A stretch of DNA of 64,000 nt from Hysterangium stoloniferum (Eukaryota; Basidiomycota; Agaricomycetes; Hysterangiales; Hysterangiaceae). Below, one piece after another: positions 10,617 to 21,760 of this stretch. The notes under the pieces were generated by a model, which was not told the DNA's origin, ran no database searches, and was given only the letters and a program-made list of their open reading frames with translations. The DNA lies in contig WHVD01000008.1 in assembly GCA_015178975.1 (NCBI GenBank), forward strand, positions 620,001 through 684,000, given 5' to 3'. Every line of letters starts with the position of its first letter. Positions within the stretch are counted from its first letter, which is position 1. A program made the position numbers and the translations under genes.

Positions 10617-12467
10617 TGTTACAACCGGAATTCCTGCTGGACTCTGGGCACTAACTTATATGCACCCATGCCCTATACGCACCAATTGTCAGTTTACCAG
10701 AATTCCTGCCGGACTCTGTATGTCAGACTTGTCCATGTTCGACTTCATTACATCGTGTATTAGTCACCAGAATACCCACCGGACTCTGTCTCTGTCTATG
10801 TCTGACCTCATCCTATGCATCAGTCACGGGACCCTGTCAGGAACTGGAAACCCCGCCGGCCTCTGGGCCTCTGGGCCCCTGGACCCCATTCTACATGCTC
10901 CCAACCCTCTATATTGTATAGTTACAACCGGAGTTCCTGCCGGAGCCCGCATGTCAACTTGTTTATGCCTGACTCTCTGTATGCACCCACCCTATCTGTA
11001 CCCAACTCTCTATACCCACTACCAGACAATCCACCAGGACCCAGACTCCACCCTATATACACCCAACTCTCTGTATCTCACGGACCAGTCACCGGACTCT
11101 GACAGGACTTCCCAGAACCCCTTTAACAGAGCATAGAACCCTGCTCTCATTATGGTCAAACAGTCTGTCATGTGTCTCATGTACCAGTCATCAGACTCCA
11201 CTGGACTCCGAACTCCACCCTATATACACCCGACACTCTGTATCTCACGGACCAGTCATTGGACCCTGACTGGACTCCCCAGAACCCCTCTAACAGAGCC
11301 CCATTCCTGTTATGGTCCAATGACCTATCATGATTCATTCTCCACTCCCATTCCATTCCGTCCCTAATTCCCAGTTTAGTATTTACTTGTTTCATTTTAT
11401 GTTTAATAGTTCTGCCCCTCATTAATACTGGATTTGGTATTATTACATTTCACAGTCTATATAAGCCTCCTATATTCATGTACTTAGAATCCAGTTTCAA
11501 TCTCGAACAAGTTTGGCCCTCAAACAAGTTATACCCCCGATCCAGTCTCTAGTCCCCTTGTCTGTTTGCATGCTCGATTGCCAGAACCCCCACAGGAACT
11601 CTGGAATCTACATCTTCCTGTATGCATTCTGTCAGCTCGAAATATGGACACCTGAATGAGTGTACGAGGGTGCAGCCTATAAGCTGAAGCCAAGTCCATC
11701 TCAGCCCATACCATACCTTTCTGGTAATTATTCTGATACCACACTCCCTTGTACTAATAATCCCCAGAAACTTCCCCAGACTTATTACCCGGGGACTCCA
11801 TGGGACAATTCCTGGAAGCAAGTGTGTGTTCGGAATAATTACTGGAAACCTCTGCAGGACTATCCATGGAGCTTTGTTTGGAGCTTAACAACCCCACTCG
11901 GAAAACCTGTCATCCCTTTAACTGAGCCCCGTTCCCATTTTAGTCAAATGACCTGTCACAATTCAGACTCTGCTCTGTCCCGTTCCATTCCTAACACCAA
12001 ATTTGGTGTTTACTTATCTTGTTTTATGTTTGCTAGTTTCGTTTTCATTATTACTGGATTTGGTATGTTATTCATTCCACAGTCTATATAGTCTGGCAGA
12101 TGTTGTACATACAATCCAGTCAGAAAATCAGCTTAGATTCTCCCCAGTAATCTAGTACATTTTCTGCTCTAAACCCCTCTTTGAATTACACCGCTCTCAC
12201 TAGTCAGAGCCCACAGACTCCGATGCATCTATCTCTCAACCTCCAACTTATCTTTCTCGACTCCCTGACCTCTCAACCCATGACCTCTGACCTATGACCC
12301 CTCGACCCACAAACTCTGCCTGGACTCCCCGGGATTCTCATCTCCCATCCACCCATTTGAAATTGGACAACACGATCTCGCAAGGGCACAGCCTATAAGC
12401 TGAAGCCAAGTCCTACTGGATTTCCTGTAGGTTTCTCCAGAAACCCACCGTGTACGTACCCTTAACA
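10617..12467 (+). repeat. Expanded LTR, family B, with internal tandem duplications
   Basis: Begins TGTTACAACCGGAATTCC and ends CCCTTAACA, the same termini as the 812-bp solo LTR at 18719-19530 (reverse orientation), but it is 1.85 kb long. The extra length is made of repeated units with the pattern ...GGACTCCACCCTATATACACCC...CTCTGTATCTCACGGACC...CCCCTCTAACAGAGC. Two tandem copies of about 170 bp are seen near 11035-11150 and 11205-11300. The block AGCCTATAAGCTGAAGCCAAG occurs twice (about 11673 and 12390). Two TATATAAG/TATATAGT promoter-like tracts lie near 11458 and 12085. Flanks are ACCCT and (A)CCCT, a near-match to a 5-bp target duplication. Frames such as 10660-11136 only translate this repeat. 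Confidence 0.65.
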
Positions 12468-12934
12468 CCCTATCTGATAGTTTCTGAATTCCCAGTGACT
12501 TTCTGATAGTTCTGGAATAAGTTCTGACATGGCACTTAACATCAACACTGAATGGCAGTGGTGGTAGTGATGGTAACTGTGACAATTGTGACAGACATTG
12601 CAAAATGGGTGACAGTTCAATTGGTTCAACAATAATGTTGTATGACCAATAGACAGTGGCAAGTGTGATACTGGAGGCAAGTGTGTTTGTGACTATGAGT
12701 GCAATTGCAAGTGTGACACAAAGTTGAAGTTATGATGATGAGGCATTTAAAAAATGGCAAGACAACAATGGCAGCTCGTATGTGGGATAACTTGAAGGTG
12801 TTGAACAAGGTGAGATCAGCACAATGATATTTTCTGGTAGGGAGAGTTGAATGAGGATGTGGATGGAAAAATGAATGGATGTGAATGACTTGAAGGTGAC
12901 ATGTTTGCATTGTCAGAAAAGCAAAGTCAATATC

Positions 12935-13135
12935 AAAAAAGTGAGAGGCTGCTGTCTAATGCAGCCTTACATTGGCATTGGTCCAGATGTTGACAGGACC
13001 AAACTGTATTCCTTGAGAATGGTGAGTATGATACACAATGATGACAGTAAGTAAAACAATTATTTAAAAGTGATACTATGCACATCTGTGATAACATAAT
13101 CAGTATGTCATAAGCCACTAGGCTTACAGTGAGTT
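12935..13135. repeat. Dispersed transposon repeat, copy 2
   Basis: Direct repeat of 9185-9385, with mostly transition differences. It is followed at 13316-13500 by a leader-like block (GCCTGGTGCCCCAGTCTTA ... CCTGTCAACTTGTGTGAC) that recurs at 28818-29075. Confidence 0.7.
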
Positions 13136-13315
13136 CAAGAAGAGCAAGGTCAAAGTGATGATGAATATGAGAATTTAGCAGACATTGCATATGGTCACAG
13201 CACTTGAAGTGATTGCTGTGATCATTTGAACTGCTATTTAGGGATTTGGAGGACACAGATTGATGGGCATGTAAGGTGGATTTGTAGGCAGCAGACAGAC
13301 ATACAAGGGCATGTG

Positions 13316-13505
13316 TAAGCCTGGTGCCCCAGTCTTATGCACATGGACCTTTAGTTTCATTAGCATGTGATCACAGCATATAGCATGAGAAGTTTTCCTT
13401 CTCTTACCTTACTGTACGCTGCAACATCCTGTATCCGGTCCTGTCAACTTGTGTGACCCACCTGTGAGCCCAATTGACAATGGGCTTTCAGCATGACTGA
13501 TGAAG
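13316..13505. repeat. Copia-associated leader/LTR-like block, copy 1
   Basis: Shares CCTGG(C/T)(A/G)CCCCAGTCTTA, GAGAGTTTTCCTTCT-like, CCTGTCAACTTGTGTGAC and (A)ATTTGACAA(C/T)(A/G)GGCTT landmarks with 28818-29075, which precedes a Copia gag remnant. It is therefore probably the LTR or untranslated leader of that element family. Truncated at both ends. Confidence 0.5.
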
Positions 13506-14046
13506 CTGCTGGCAGATAAAGAAACAAATAAGGTGAGGATACCAGATGATGGTTGCCACGAACCTAAGATTTTGTCAATAGAGGTGAAATAATCTATACT
13601 ACACTTTATTTTATTTTATTCTCTGTTGGTTCATTGGCTGGCGAGTTCTTGACATTCGTGGGAAGATACATGTAATCAGGCGCGCGCTTGATTTGTGGTA
13701 TTTAAGCCCGCCAGTCCGGCGAATTTCGTTGCTGTGGCATGGAGATTAATCGGCAATGTATTCGGGAAAATAAATAAGGCCCGGTCAAATGGCCGAGGAT
13801 ACGCCGGAAGCATCTTGCAAGAAAGCGCTCGTGTTCTCATCAGGAACCAGCCGAACTGATCATACCAATCGACAAATCACTGGAATACATAGAACTAGAT
13901 ACGAGAAATGGAAAAAAAAAACGCTTAGAATCCGGTCATTCTGCCCCGCTATGATATTCAGACATCTATCTTTACGTTCTTATAATGCCTGAGTCCTGTC
14001 TCCTATCAGGTTTCCCTCGCCTCTTCCCCCATTCAATCTTCCTAAA

Positions 14047-15662
14047 ATGGTAGCACTTGTACCTATCCACAAAACCATGGGTACGGGTCATCCCCTGTTT
14101 TCCCGCTGCACAAGACTGATAGCCACTATTGAGAACAGGTGTCATGTTTATTGGTGCCATGTTGGGCGGATTGTAAGTTGCATGGTCTTTATTCCCCGTG
14201 AATTTTGTTTCAAATCGTCTAATCATCCGCGAATATACAGTCTGTGAGTCACAAAGAAGAATGAACCTGAGAGACCCCCTCGAAGACATAAACTAAAGCT
14301 CAATCCTCTTAAAGATATGGAATTCTCACCTTACAGGTGACCGTTTCTCTATTCCTCAGCGAACGACTCATCTCACGTCAAACCCCATTAGATGTATATG
14401 TATTACCAGAGGTATCCTAGAGACTCTTTTTATCTCAAGTCTCTTGTTGGGGTAACCTGGTGTGTACAAGCTTAAAGCTGGAGAGTCTTTCCTAATGATT
14501 CTGTAGGGTGCTGGATACCCTGCATACTGTCTTCCTCTCACACATGGTCTACATCTACTTGGTCACAAATTTTGGGGACTACATTGCTCTCGGATATAAT
14601 ATTTGGTCGTTCAACGTGAGGAATTCCTGCTAGATATGATTTCACTTGCTGAGGACTTGGTGGCATGCAGCTGCACGTTTTATTGACAGTGAGTTGGACA
14701 AATTCTATTACACTTAATTTTTGTTGAACGTGTTGCCCTTGCCAAGGCCCTCATAGCTTTCATATCACAGGTATTTTTTATCCACCGATGTTGGCAGCGT
14801 ATGTACAATTTCGGCATTCCGGTGTTGTGTGCTGATCCAGTTTCTAGTCGACAAAGGGAAGATCAACACTGTTTTTTCGGGAATTATCCTGTTGCTAGCA
14901 ATTGTCCAAATTGGTTTGTCTTTCCCCCCTGTATGATATATGATATGTGTAGTTGACTATGCCTTTAGCGTTCGGATTAAGTGAGTAACGGGTACCTCAT
15001 TTCATTGAGAACAGGATTTAATCGTTGTTCTGTCGACTATAGCATGTACTGCCCTCACGTAAGTTTCATAAACTAAACTGTTACCGGGACTTCACTCATG
15101 GATGGAACTCTACCAGCTTTCAGGCCTCCAGTTTCACAGAATTCTTAAAATATATAGTTAGTGATGACCCACTTAGTGTGCATCAAATACTTATTTAGAA
15201 CATAAGTGGCTTGTAGACACTTGGTTGGGTTCCGCCGCCATATGTGACATCTTTGTTAGCGCTGCGGTCGTGCGTTCGCTTTGGAAATCGAGGACGGGAA
15301 TGCGAAGTACGAACCATTTGATTAACAACTTAATCGTGTGGACGGTAAATGCGGGCATTCTAACCAGGTATGTAACTTCTATCAATTGTCGTCGATCTGT
15401 ATTCGAGATCTTAGTGGGGTATGGCCTTGTGGACAATATAGCGCCTGGGCAATTCTTGACATAATTTTGGTGAGCTACTCATGAATAAATGGGTAAAATT
15501 TTCCTTATGATTCATAACGTGACATTTTGGGTTCAGTTCACCGCATCCACGGATACGCTTATTCACGACTTGTTCAACGTTATGCTGGCAAAATTGTACG
15601 CAAACTCCCTTTTTGCTACGTAGGTTGCATTTTCGCTTCACTCCCCCCCCCCCCCCCCCATG
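14047..15662 (+). pseudogene. DUF6534-family membrane protein pseudogene (copy A)
   Basis: Degenerate paralogue of the genes at 25775-27385 and 46051-47650. Exon 1 starts at 14047, but its frame is shifted before the helix that should read GVMFIGAMLGGL. The later exons are recognisable in order: LYGILTLQ (about 14312), MYMYYQRYPRDSFYLKSLVG (about 14390), VLDTLHTVFLSHMVYIYLV (about 14510), the 18-nt exon LHVLLT, ALIAFISQVFFIHRCW, and a long exon with TWLGSAAICDIFVSAAVVR. The last exon HDLFNVMLAKLYANSLFAT is followed by TAG where copies B and C have Trp/Tyr, and then a run of 16 C. Because exon 1 is shifted and the C-terminus is nonsense-terminated, I call it a pseudogene of a membrane protein of unknown role. 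Confidence 0.8.
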
Positions 15663-15699
15663 ATCTGAGCGAACAAATTGCGCCTTGTCTAGACTGAAT

Positions 15700-15905
15700 C
15701 ATCGCCGCGCTACCAATCCTTTGGATGAGAGCAGCGCGCAAACGCAAAACATATCACTTACCGCCTTGAACCGATCACGGGGTGGTCACAGTCGGGATGC
15801 AGAAAACAAGGTCAGCCTAGTTTTCAATGGCTCCAATCAGGTGTAGCTTCGTCAACTTATATACGTTTAGATAAGCGGAGTGCATATTGTAACACACACC
15901 TTTCA
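15700..15905 (-). pseudogene. Remnant of a gene convergent with DUF6534 (copy A)
   Basis: The reverse strand contains GVCYNMHSAYLN then LTKLHLIGAIEN-stop-ADL and CIPTVTTP-stop, equivalent to the open frame at 47757-47969. The internal TAG is shared with the copy at 25560-25680, so this gene was broken before the two arms separated. Function unknown. Confidence 0.5.
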
Positions 15906-16538
15906 AGATTCCAAGTGAGAATCAGCCCTTTGCCCTGCATTGTTCGGACAGTGGCAAGAGTTTGCGCTTTGAAAATGAGAAAAACATCAAGGAATTGGAA
16001 CTGGGGGCAAAAGTGTAATATCTCCTGAACAAGGACGTGTTAGTATGAAATTTTATATATGAGATTACAGTGTGTGTAGGTGTCATTTTAACAACCAAAC
16101 TATTGACAACAACTGCCCCTTCTACTTTCGAGTTTAAATACCTCAGTGTGCACAGATTCCTGCAGAGAAACTAGGAAATTTAATACTGTGACACCGAGTT
16201 ATTTAACATACATTAACATACATACATAGGGTGTCAAAATCTATACCGTTATAGCTTCAAATTACCTTGCTTGCGCTTCACCGGGGGGAGGGGGGACGTA
16301 TCCGGTATATTGGAGTCGATTTATCATAGACACCCTAATCACGCTAATACCGCATTATCTCCTGAAGGAAATACTTCTCATTGTTAAACCTATGATTTAT
16401 GAAAACGCTTATGATTCAAAGTTGTCTTCTTAGAACAAGCAAGGCTTCTGCATCGTCAGGGACACTTCCCTCGTAATATTGTAAAATTATAATAATTATG
16501 CCTAAATACGCGCATCCCGTTGATGGCCAGCTGCCCCC

Positions 16539-16546
16539 TTTCCTGG
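16539..16546. repeat. 8-bp target site duplication of hAT (left)
   Basis: TTTCCTGG, identical to 18313-18320. The uninterrupted equivalent in the other arm (about 25110) reads CCCCTTTTCTGGTTTTTTT, a paralogous empty site. Confidence 0.85.
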
Positions 16547-17215
16547 TAGTGATTGGCAAGGCCCGGCCCGGCCCGAAAGCCCCGGCTTGGGCTGGGCTCA
16601 GCCGGGCTTGGGCCCAGGCCGCGGGTGAAAATGGTACAAGATGGCATTTGTAAACTTGTAGTCAACTAATAAAATAAAATAAGCTTCTCAAAAATATTAT
16701 TAATGTATATTACGCATAAATTTCCTCTTCATCAGAGGATAGCTCAACTTCAAGTAATGCGGCCTCTGAATCCCCGCTAGCCACAATTTCCCGCCACGAA
16801 CTTGTTTCGATTTCTCCATCACTCTCAATATCCATCTCAAATGCAGAAGAAGGCATTGGAGGATAGATGAGGAGGTCCTTCTGAATTGCACATTTGACAA
16901 CTTGAAGTGCTTCGACAATGTCACTTTTTAAAGGGTTTTGATCATGTGAGGGTAATGCCACCAGCTGAAAATGCCCTCTCACTAGACATAGAGGAAGCCA
17001 TAATGGGGAGATAATCAATGGCTGGGGATTCCTTCCCATGCAGGATATATATCACAATCAAGCTGTTTTAAAAAGTTAGGATATGAAAGAAATAAAATTC
17101 AGGTCAAGAGACTTACACCCCACCATTCCACCATTCCCTTTGATTCTGGAACTACCTCTTCAGTTTGAAACCAGTGCTGGGACTCACACATCCAAGGTGA
17201 TGTGCTCAAAGAAGC

Positions 17216-17251
<36 letters not shown>

Positions 17252-18312
17252 TTCACTACTTTCAAGTAAAAGTAAAAGTTGTGATAACTTTGTTGTTTTG
17301 GGGTATTTAGGCTGAATGGCATGAGCACCATTTCCATATATGTAACTGTATGTACTGTTTCTGAAACTGTAAAAATGAATTAGTGGCTGAAAGCAGAGAA
17401 ACACAGGTTCTCACTATTTTTTCAACATGCTCAAGTGTTGAATGAGTAATGGTTGACCTGGATATATTAATATCTTACTGATGACTAATCATCTCAGTAG
17501 TAACTGGTTCTTAATAGAACTACTCTTAATGGCCTGATAGCTCAGGGGTTAAGAGCACTAGATATGTAATCCAAACTTAGTGGTCACTGGTTCAAATCCA
17601 GCTCAGGTCAATATTTTCACCCTGCTTATGTAATTCTTACATCAAGTGCCCTATTTTTGAATTTGGCACCCCAGTACTTCTTGAAATGTAGTGCTTTTTG
17701 AAAGTGATTAAGCACTGTGAATATCAAGGACTATTAAGTCAGACAGATCAGTATAATGTATATGACATACCCATGGCAATGAGATAGGCATCAAATTCCT
17801 CAGTTTTATTGTAGTATTTAACAATTTTTGCAATTTCAGTTTCTAGGTGTAATGAACATCAGGCTACACTTATAATGGCACCATGTGCATGCAGCATGCA
17901 ATCCCTCAAGTGCTGGAATTGCTAAATAAATTGTAGGATAGTTTTCAGATGAGGAGGCTTGTTGCACAGCATCTGCATACTGGTAAAACAAAATCAATGA
18001 GTAATTGGGATGATGTGATGTTGAATTAAATAAAAATTGGTGGCATTGTGTACAAAGGGGCTGAACAGAAATTGAACTTGGTTGCTTAGATTATACAGAA
18101 GAAAATCTGACCATCCTTGATCATGTGGTACCTTGTCCTTACCTTGTGGGGCCACTAGCAGGCCATGGCCTGGCAACCCAGCTTGGGCTTAAAGTATCCC
18201 AGGCCAGGCTCAGAATGGACAGCCTAAGTACTACTTGGCCCAGCTCAGCTTGGGCTTTTCAGGGCCTGGCTCAGCCAGCCCATGGCCTGAGGCTGGGCCT
18301 TGCCAATCACTA
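16547..18312 (-). mobile_element. Internally deleted hAT transposon (1766 bp)
   Basis: Bounded by a perfect 8-bp target duplication. The termini are inverted: TAGTGATTGGCAAGGCCCGG at the left, and the reverse complement of the right end reads TAGTGATTGGCAAGGCCCAG. Both subterminal regions are GC-rich GGCC/GCCC repeats, typical of fungal hAT ends. The reverse strand carries transposase exon remnants in correct order: DAVQQASSSENYPTIYLAI (about 17950-17895), EIAKIVKYYNKTEE followed by DAYLIAMG (about 17840-17770), a block with 11 Asp and then VPESKGMVEWWG (17404-17115), and LKSDIVEALQVVKC (16900 region), the C-terminal hAT dimerisation segment. The N-terminal DNA-binding and catalytic half is missing, so it is non-autonomous. 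A tRNA-like sequence sits inside at 17534-17612. Confidence 0.9.
17534..17612 (+). ncRNA. tRNA-like sequence / probable tRNA-derived SINE head inside hAT
   Basis: A 7-bp acceptor-like pairing (GGCCTGA with TCAGGTC, one G-T), a well-formed D-arm, a box A match (TAGCTCAGGGG) and a perfect box B (GGTTCAAATCC) are present. The anticodon arm is imperfect: CTAGA TATGTAA is followed by a few extra bases before CTTAG, which could be a short intron or decay. If read as a tRNA, the loop would give TGT (Thr). Position inside a transposon and imperfect stem pairing favour a tRNA-derived retroposon or captured tRNA over a functional gene. Confidence 0.5.
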
Positions 18313-18320
18313 TTTCCTGG
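18313..18320. repeat. 8-bp target site duplication of hAT (right)
   Basis: TTTCCTGG, the partner of 16539-16546. Confidence 0.85.
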
Positions 18321-18718
18321 CCTTTTTCTTACATTCAAAAATTGTTTATTCTTATTTCCCTAATCACAATATTATATAATAATGAAATGTAGGGGGAACC
18401 ATGCCAGGAATGCCCAGTGCTGCAAATCACAGTTGTACTGAATTGTACTGAATCTTCCCTGCTAATTGTGACACAGTGAATTGTGCTGAATCAAACTGAA
18501 GCTCTGTGAATTGCAATATATATATAATCAGGGTTATTGGCCTTGAAAAGCTCTAAGAAACTCATGGGAAATTGTCAATCTCTTCAAGATTTCTTGCACT
18601 CATTTATGCTGATTGCTGAAAGACCACCAACAAGCCATCTTCATCTGCTCTCAAAGGCTGGCCAACCAACCTATAATACATTACACATTGCACAGGAAGT
18701 TACTCAACTTATATTATT

Positions 18719-19530
18719 TGTTAAGGGTGTGTACATGGAGGGTTTCCAGAGAAACCCACAGGAAATCTGGTAGGACTTGGCTTCAGCTTATGTATAGGCT
18801 GCACCCTCATGAGATTGTATTGTCCAATTTCAAACGGGCGGATGGGAATCCTGGGGAGTCCAGGTAGAGTTTGTAGGTCGAGAGGTCAGGGAGTTGAGAT
18901 AGATAAGTTGGAGGTTGAGTGATAGATGTGTCAGAGCCTGTGGGCTCCAACTAGTAAGAGCGGTGTGATTCAAAGAGGAATTTAAAGTGGAAAATATACT
19001 AAGATTACTGGGGAGAATCTAAGCTGATTTTCTGACTGGATTGTATGTACAACATCTGCCAGACTATATAGACTGTGGAATGAATAACATACCAAATCCA
19101 GTAATAATGAAAACAAAACTAACAAACATAAAACGAGATAATTAAACACCAAACTTGGTGTTAGGAACAGGACAGAACAGAGTGGAGTCCGAGTCGTGAC
19201 AGGTCATGAAACCATAATGGGAATGGAGTGGGAGTGGAGTCTGAATCGTGACAGGTCATTTGACTATAATGGGAATGGGGCTCAGTTAGAGGGATGATGG
19301 GTTTTCTGAGTGGGGTCCAGTGACTGATGCATGGGACAGAGTCAGACATAGACAGGGACAGAGTCTGGTGGGTATTCCAGTGACTGATACATGAAGTAAT
19401 GAAGTCAAATGTGGACAATTCTGACATACGGAGTCTGGTGGGAATTCCGGTAAACTGACAATTGGTGCATATAGGGTGCGGGTGCATATAGGTTAGTGCC
19501 TGGAGTCTGGTGGGACTTCTGGTCATAACA
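18719..19530 (-). repeat. Solo LTR, family B, with 5-bp target duplication
   Basis: An 812-bp LTR. On the minus strand it starts TGTTATGACCAGAAGTCCC and ends CACACCCTTAACA (TG...CA). It is flanked on both sides by TTATT (18714-18718 and 19531-19535), a perfect 5-bp duplication. No internal retroelement sequence is attached, so it arose by LTR-LTR recombination. It includes the family landmark CTTGGCTTCAGCTTA (reverse of the AAGCTGAAGCCAAG block) and a TATATAG promoter-like tract. Confidence 0.85.
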
Positions 19531-19949
19531 TTATTATTCTATTTGTATTTGGTAGGGCATGCCCCTTATGCCCTATGAGATATAATGGACTCTGGTGAGA
19601 CAAGACTACTGAATATGCTCAACCTTGCCATTTGCCAGACATTGAGGAAGCCAGATTACTGTTAACCCTCAAAGTCTTGAGGTTTAACTTCACAAATATG
19701 GCTGCTGCATTTCAATGGCTAATCACCGTCATGATGCTGTACTGCTGATTTCATGGAAAGTTTTGAAAATAAGATATTGTTGATACAAAGGATGAGGTAA
19801 TTTACAGATTTTCTGACTAATTTCCCTCACTCTTTTCATTGCCCCATTATGCCTTTCAATGTTAAACAATGACTAGTATATGATATAAGAATGAAATAAT
19901 CAATGATGTCAACTGAGACAAGTTGAAAGAAAGTTGAAAATGAAGTCAA

Positions 19950-20300
19950 TGTTAGGATTGGGAAACCCACCAGGCCCTGGATCTTAACCCCTAAGCATTT
20001 ATCTCTCTTTTACAGGATGACCCAAACTGGACTTTGACTGGTTATCCTGGGCCCTTTAGATACTTGAAGATCCCTACCCCAATCCATCCTTGGATCTGTT
20101 TGACATCTGTTTGACATCTGGTTTATTATGTCCTTTCCATTTATCTTTTTTCTATTGTAGTCTTTAATCTTAGTATAGTCAACCCTGCATTGTTTCTTGT
20201 TCTCTCTTTTTGTCTTTTTTCTGTACCAGTTCCATGCCCACTTGTTTCTATTTGTTGGCACCAGCATATTCCTGGAGCCCACAGGTTCCCCAACCCCATC
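19950..20300 (+). repeat. LTR fragment, family B relative
   Basis: Begins TGTTAGGATTGGGAAACCCACC and shares GACATCTGGTTTATT and CAGCATATTC(C/T) blocks with the LTR at 36617-37104. Its right edge runs into the 3' part of the DDE transposase relic, so it appears to have inserted into that element. The exact end is unclear. The 400 bp to its left (19531-19949) hold nothing I recognise. Confidence 0.5.
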
Positions 20301-21760
20301 ACTTTGTGTATTCCTGGCATAGAATGTCAACTCATCAGGTGTGACAAAGATGAGGCAAGGTTGCACATGAGCTGCAAAACCCTGTGGCTGTGAAACAACT
20401 TGGCTTTTTTGTTGTAGATAATGAGGTGCTTTTCATATTCCTTCCAAAACTGGACAAATTTCTGGCAATAATCGACAATGTCCTCCTGCTTGTGCTCATC
20501 AATGTACATGCCATTTCTTTGCTTTCCATATCTCCATCTTAGTTTCTTCAGCCACCATTGAGCCATTGACAAGGAAATCCCTTGAGCACTACCTGTAGTT
20601 CTGAGGTGCTCTTGTACCTCTGGTGTTGCAACATAGTCAACAGCATCTTGTGCACAGAATGTAACCTTTTTGTAATTTTGGTTAGGTGCAGTTGGATGTC
20701 CTGAGCAAGGACTTCATCCTCAAGGATAGATAAGTGGAATTTCCCATAATGCCATAATGATGGAGGGGAAGGTTTTGGGTCATGAGGTATTGTGGAATCC
20801 ATGTTCAAATGTCCCTTGCATGATAAACCCCGTGCCCTGTAGTTTTTGCAGCAAGGAGGGAGAATTCACATTACTAATAGGAGAGCATTGGGTCCAGGTA
20901 GAGGTTGAGGGTCCCAGCCATTGCAGAAATGTGAACTTGAAAAAAAAACATCAATCCGCATATCTCAGCTTTCTATGTTCAGCTGCACACAGGCACAATG
21001 CAATGTGGGGAAGTCTTTGTGTGAAAGCCATTCAGTAGCTCATCTGTTAGTGTCTCAGGGATGCTCTCTTGATAGCACTTTGCTTCCCTCATCTCTCAGA
21101 GAAAATCCTCAACCTGCTCTTCCACAGATTTCACAGAAGACACTGAGCCTGCTTGAGGCTCTAGGGTTCTGTCAGCCTGGACAATCTTTAGGTAATATTT
21201 TATGCTACAATTGTCTGGAAGTACTCACTTGAAAATTATCATCTTAGGGAAATAATCTTTGAAGATGTTCCTCTTCACTGTCTGCCACAATCTCAAGTGC
21301 CAGTTCTTCATCCTCATTCTCTTCCAGGATCTCAGCTCCAATATCCCCTGCTTCTCCAACATCTAAGGCCTCAACCACATTACTGTTGGTCTGAGGAGCA
21401 GCAGGCATGCTCTCAATATCAGTTTTCTTCTCAAAGAAGTTCTGAATGAGCTGCTGGCCTGTTCCTCCAGGTTTTTGTCACTTCTGGGCATGATATTGCT
21501 TTGTCCTTTTTGAGTTCCCACTGTAGTGATGCTTTCAGTTCAGTTTCTCAGCTGTTGCAATGTGTTCTGCCTTGACCACAGCAAGTTGAGTTTCTGCCAA
21601 CATCTGGGTGAAGGCTACAATATCTGCATCAGGCACAGGTTTATCTGTGGATTCATCCTTGCATTCTTCATCTTCAATTTCACCTTCATTGTCAGAGCTG
21701 AGGTCCTTATTGAGAATGAAGAACCCCTCTTCTAGAAGGTTGACTGGGTGGTTTTGTGGT
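20300..21760 (-). pseudogene. Degenerate DDE-type transposase (Tc1/pogo-like superfamily)
   Basis: A reverse-strand series of blocks in family order, in shifting frames. An N-terminal helix-rich block has QLIQNFFEKKTDIES and an acidic tract (about 21500-21250). It is followed by FHLSILEDEVLAQDIQLHL (about 20750-20690), then a winged-helix-like block WWLKKLRWRYGKQRNGMYID and YCQKFVQFWKEYEKHL (20572-20430), then the first strand of the catalytic core, LIFVTPDELTFYARN (about 20365-20310), with the first catalytic Asp position in the D-E context. The catalytic remainder is lost at the LTR junction. At least one in-frame stop and several frameshifts are present. This is typical of basidiomycete DDE-superfamily endonuclease relics. 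Confidence 0.7.

Larger units (their letters stand above)
13980..18610 (+). repeat. Left arm of a large inverted duplication
   Basis: This segment, excluding the hAT insertion at 16547-18312, is homologous to the reverse complement of about 24850-27450. Matching blocks run through the whole arm: the DUF6534 exons, the adjacent ...VCYNM... frame, a non-coding block (16020-16140 against 25420-25280), and the inner end (18400-18606 against 25045-24852, sharing for example TTCAAGATTTCTTG). Divergence is substantial, including indels, so the duplication is old. Confidence 0.8.

Noticed and set aside
10660..11136. 158-codon frame rich in Pro, Ser and Thr
   Set aside because: It translates the tandem units of an LTR; related LTR copies do not keep the frame.
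15645..15660. C16 run, and a similar C13 run at 30541-30553
   Set aside because: Homopolymers in decayed sequence; possibly assembly-sensitive but without functional meaning here.
17216..17252. (CAT)n run giving poly-His on plus or poly-Asp on minus
   Set aside because: Explained by the acidic stretch of the hAT transposase remnant on the minus strand; not a separate gene or functional microsatellite.
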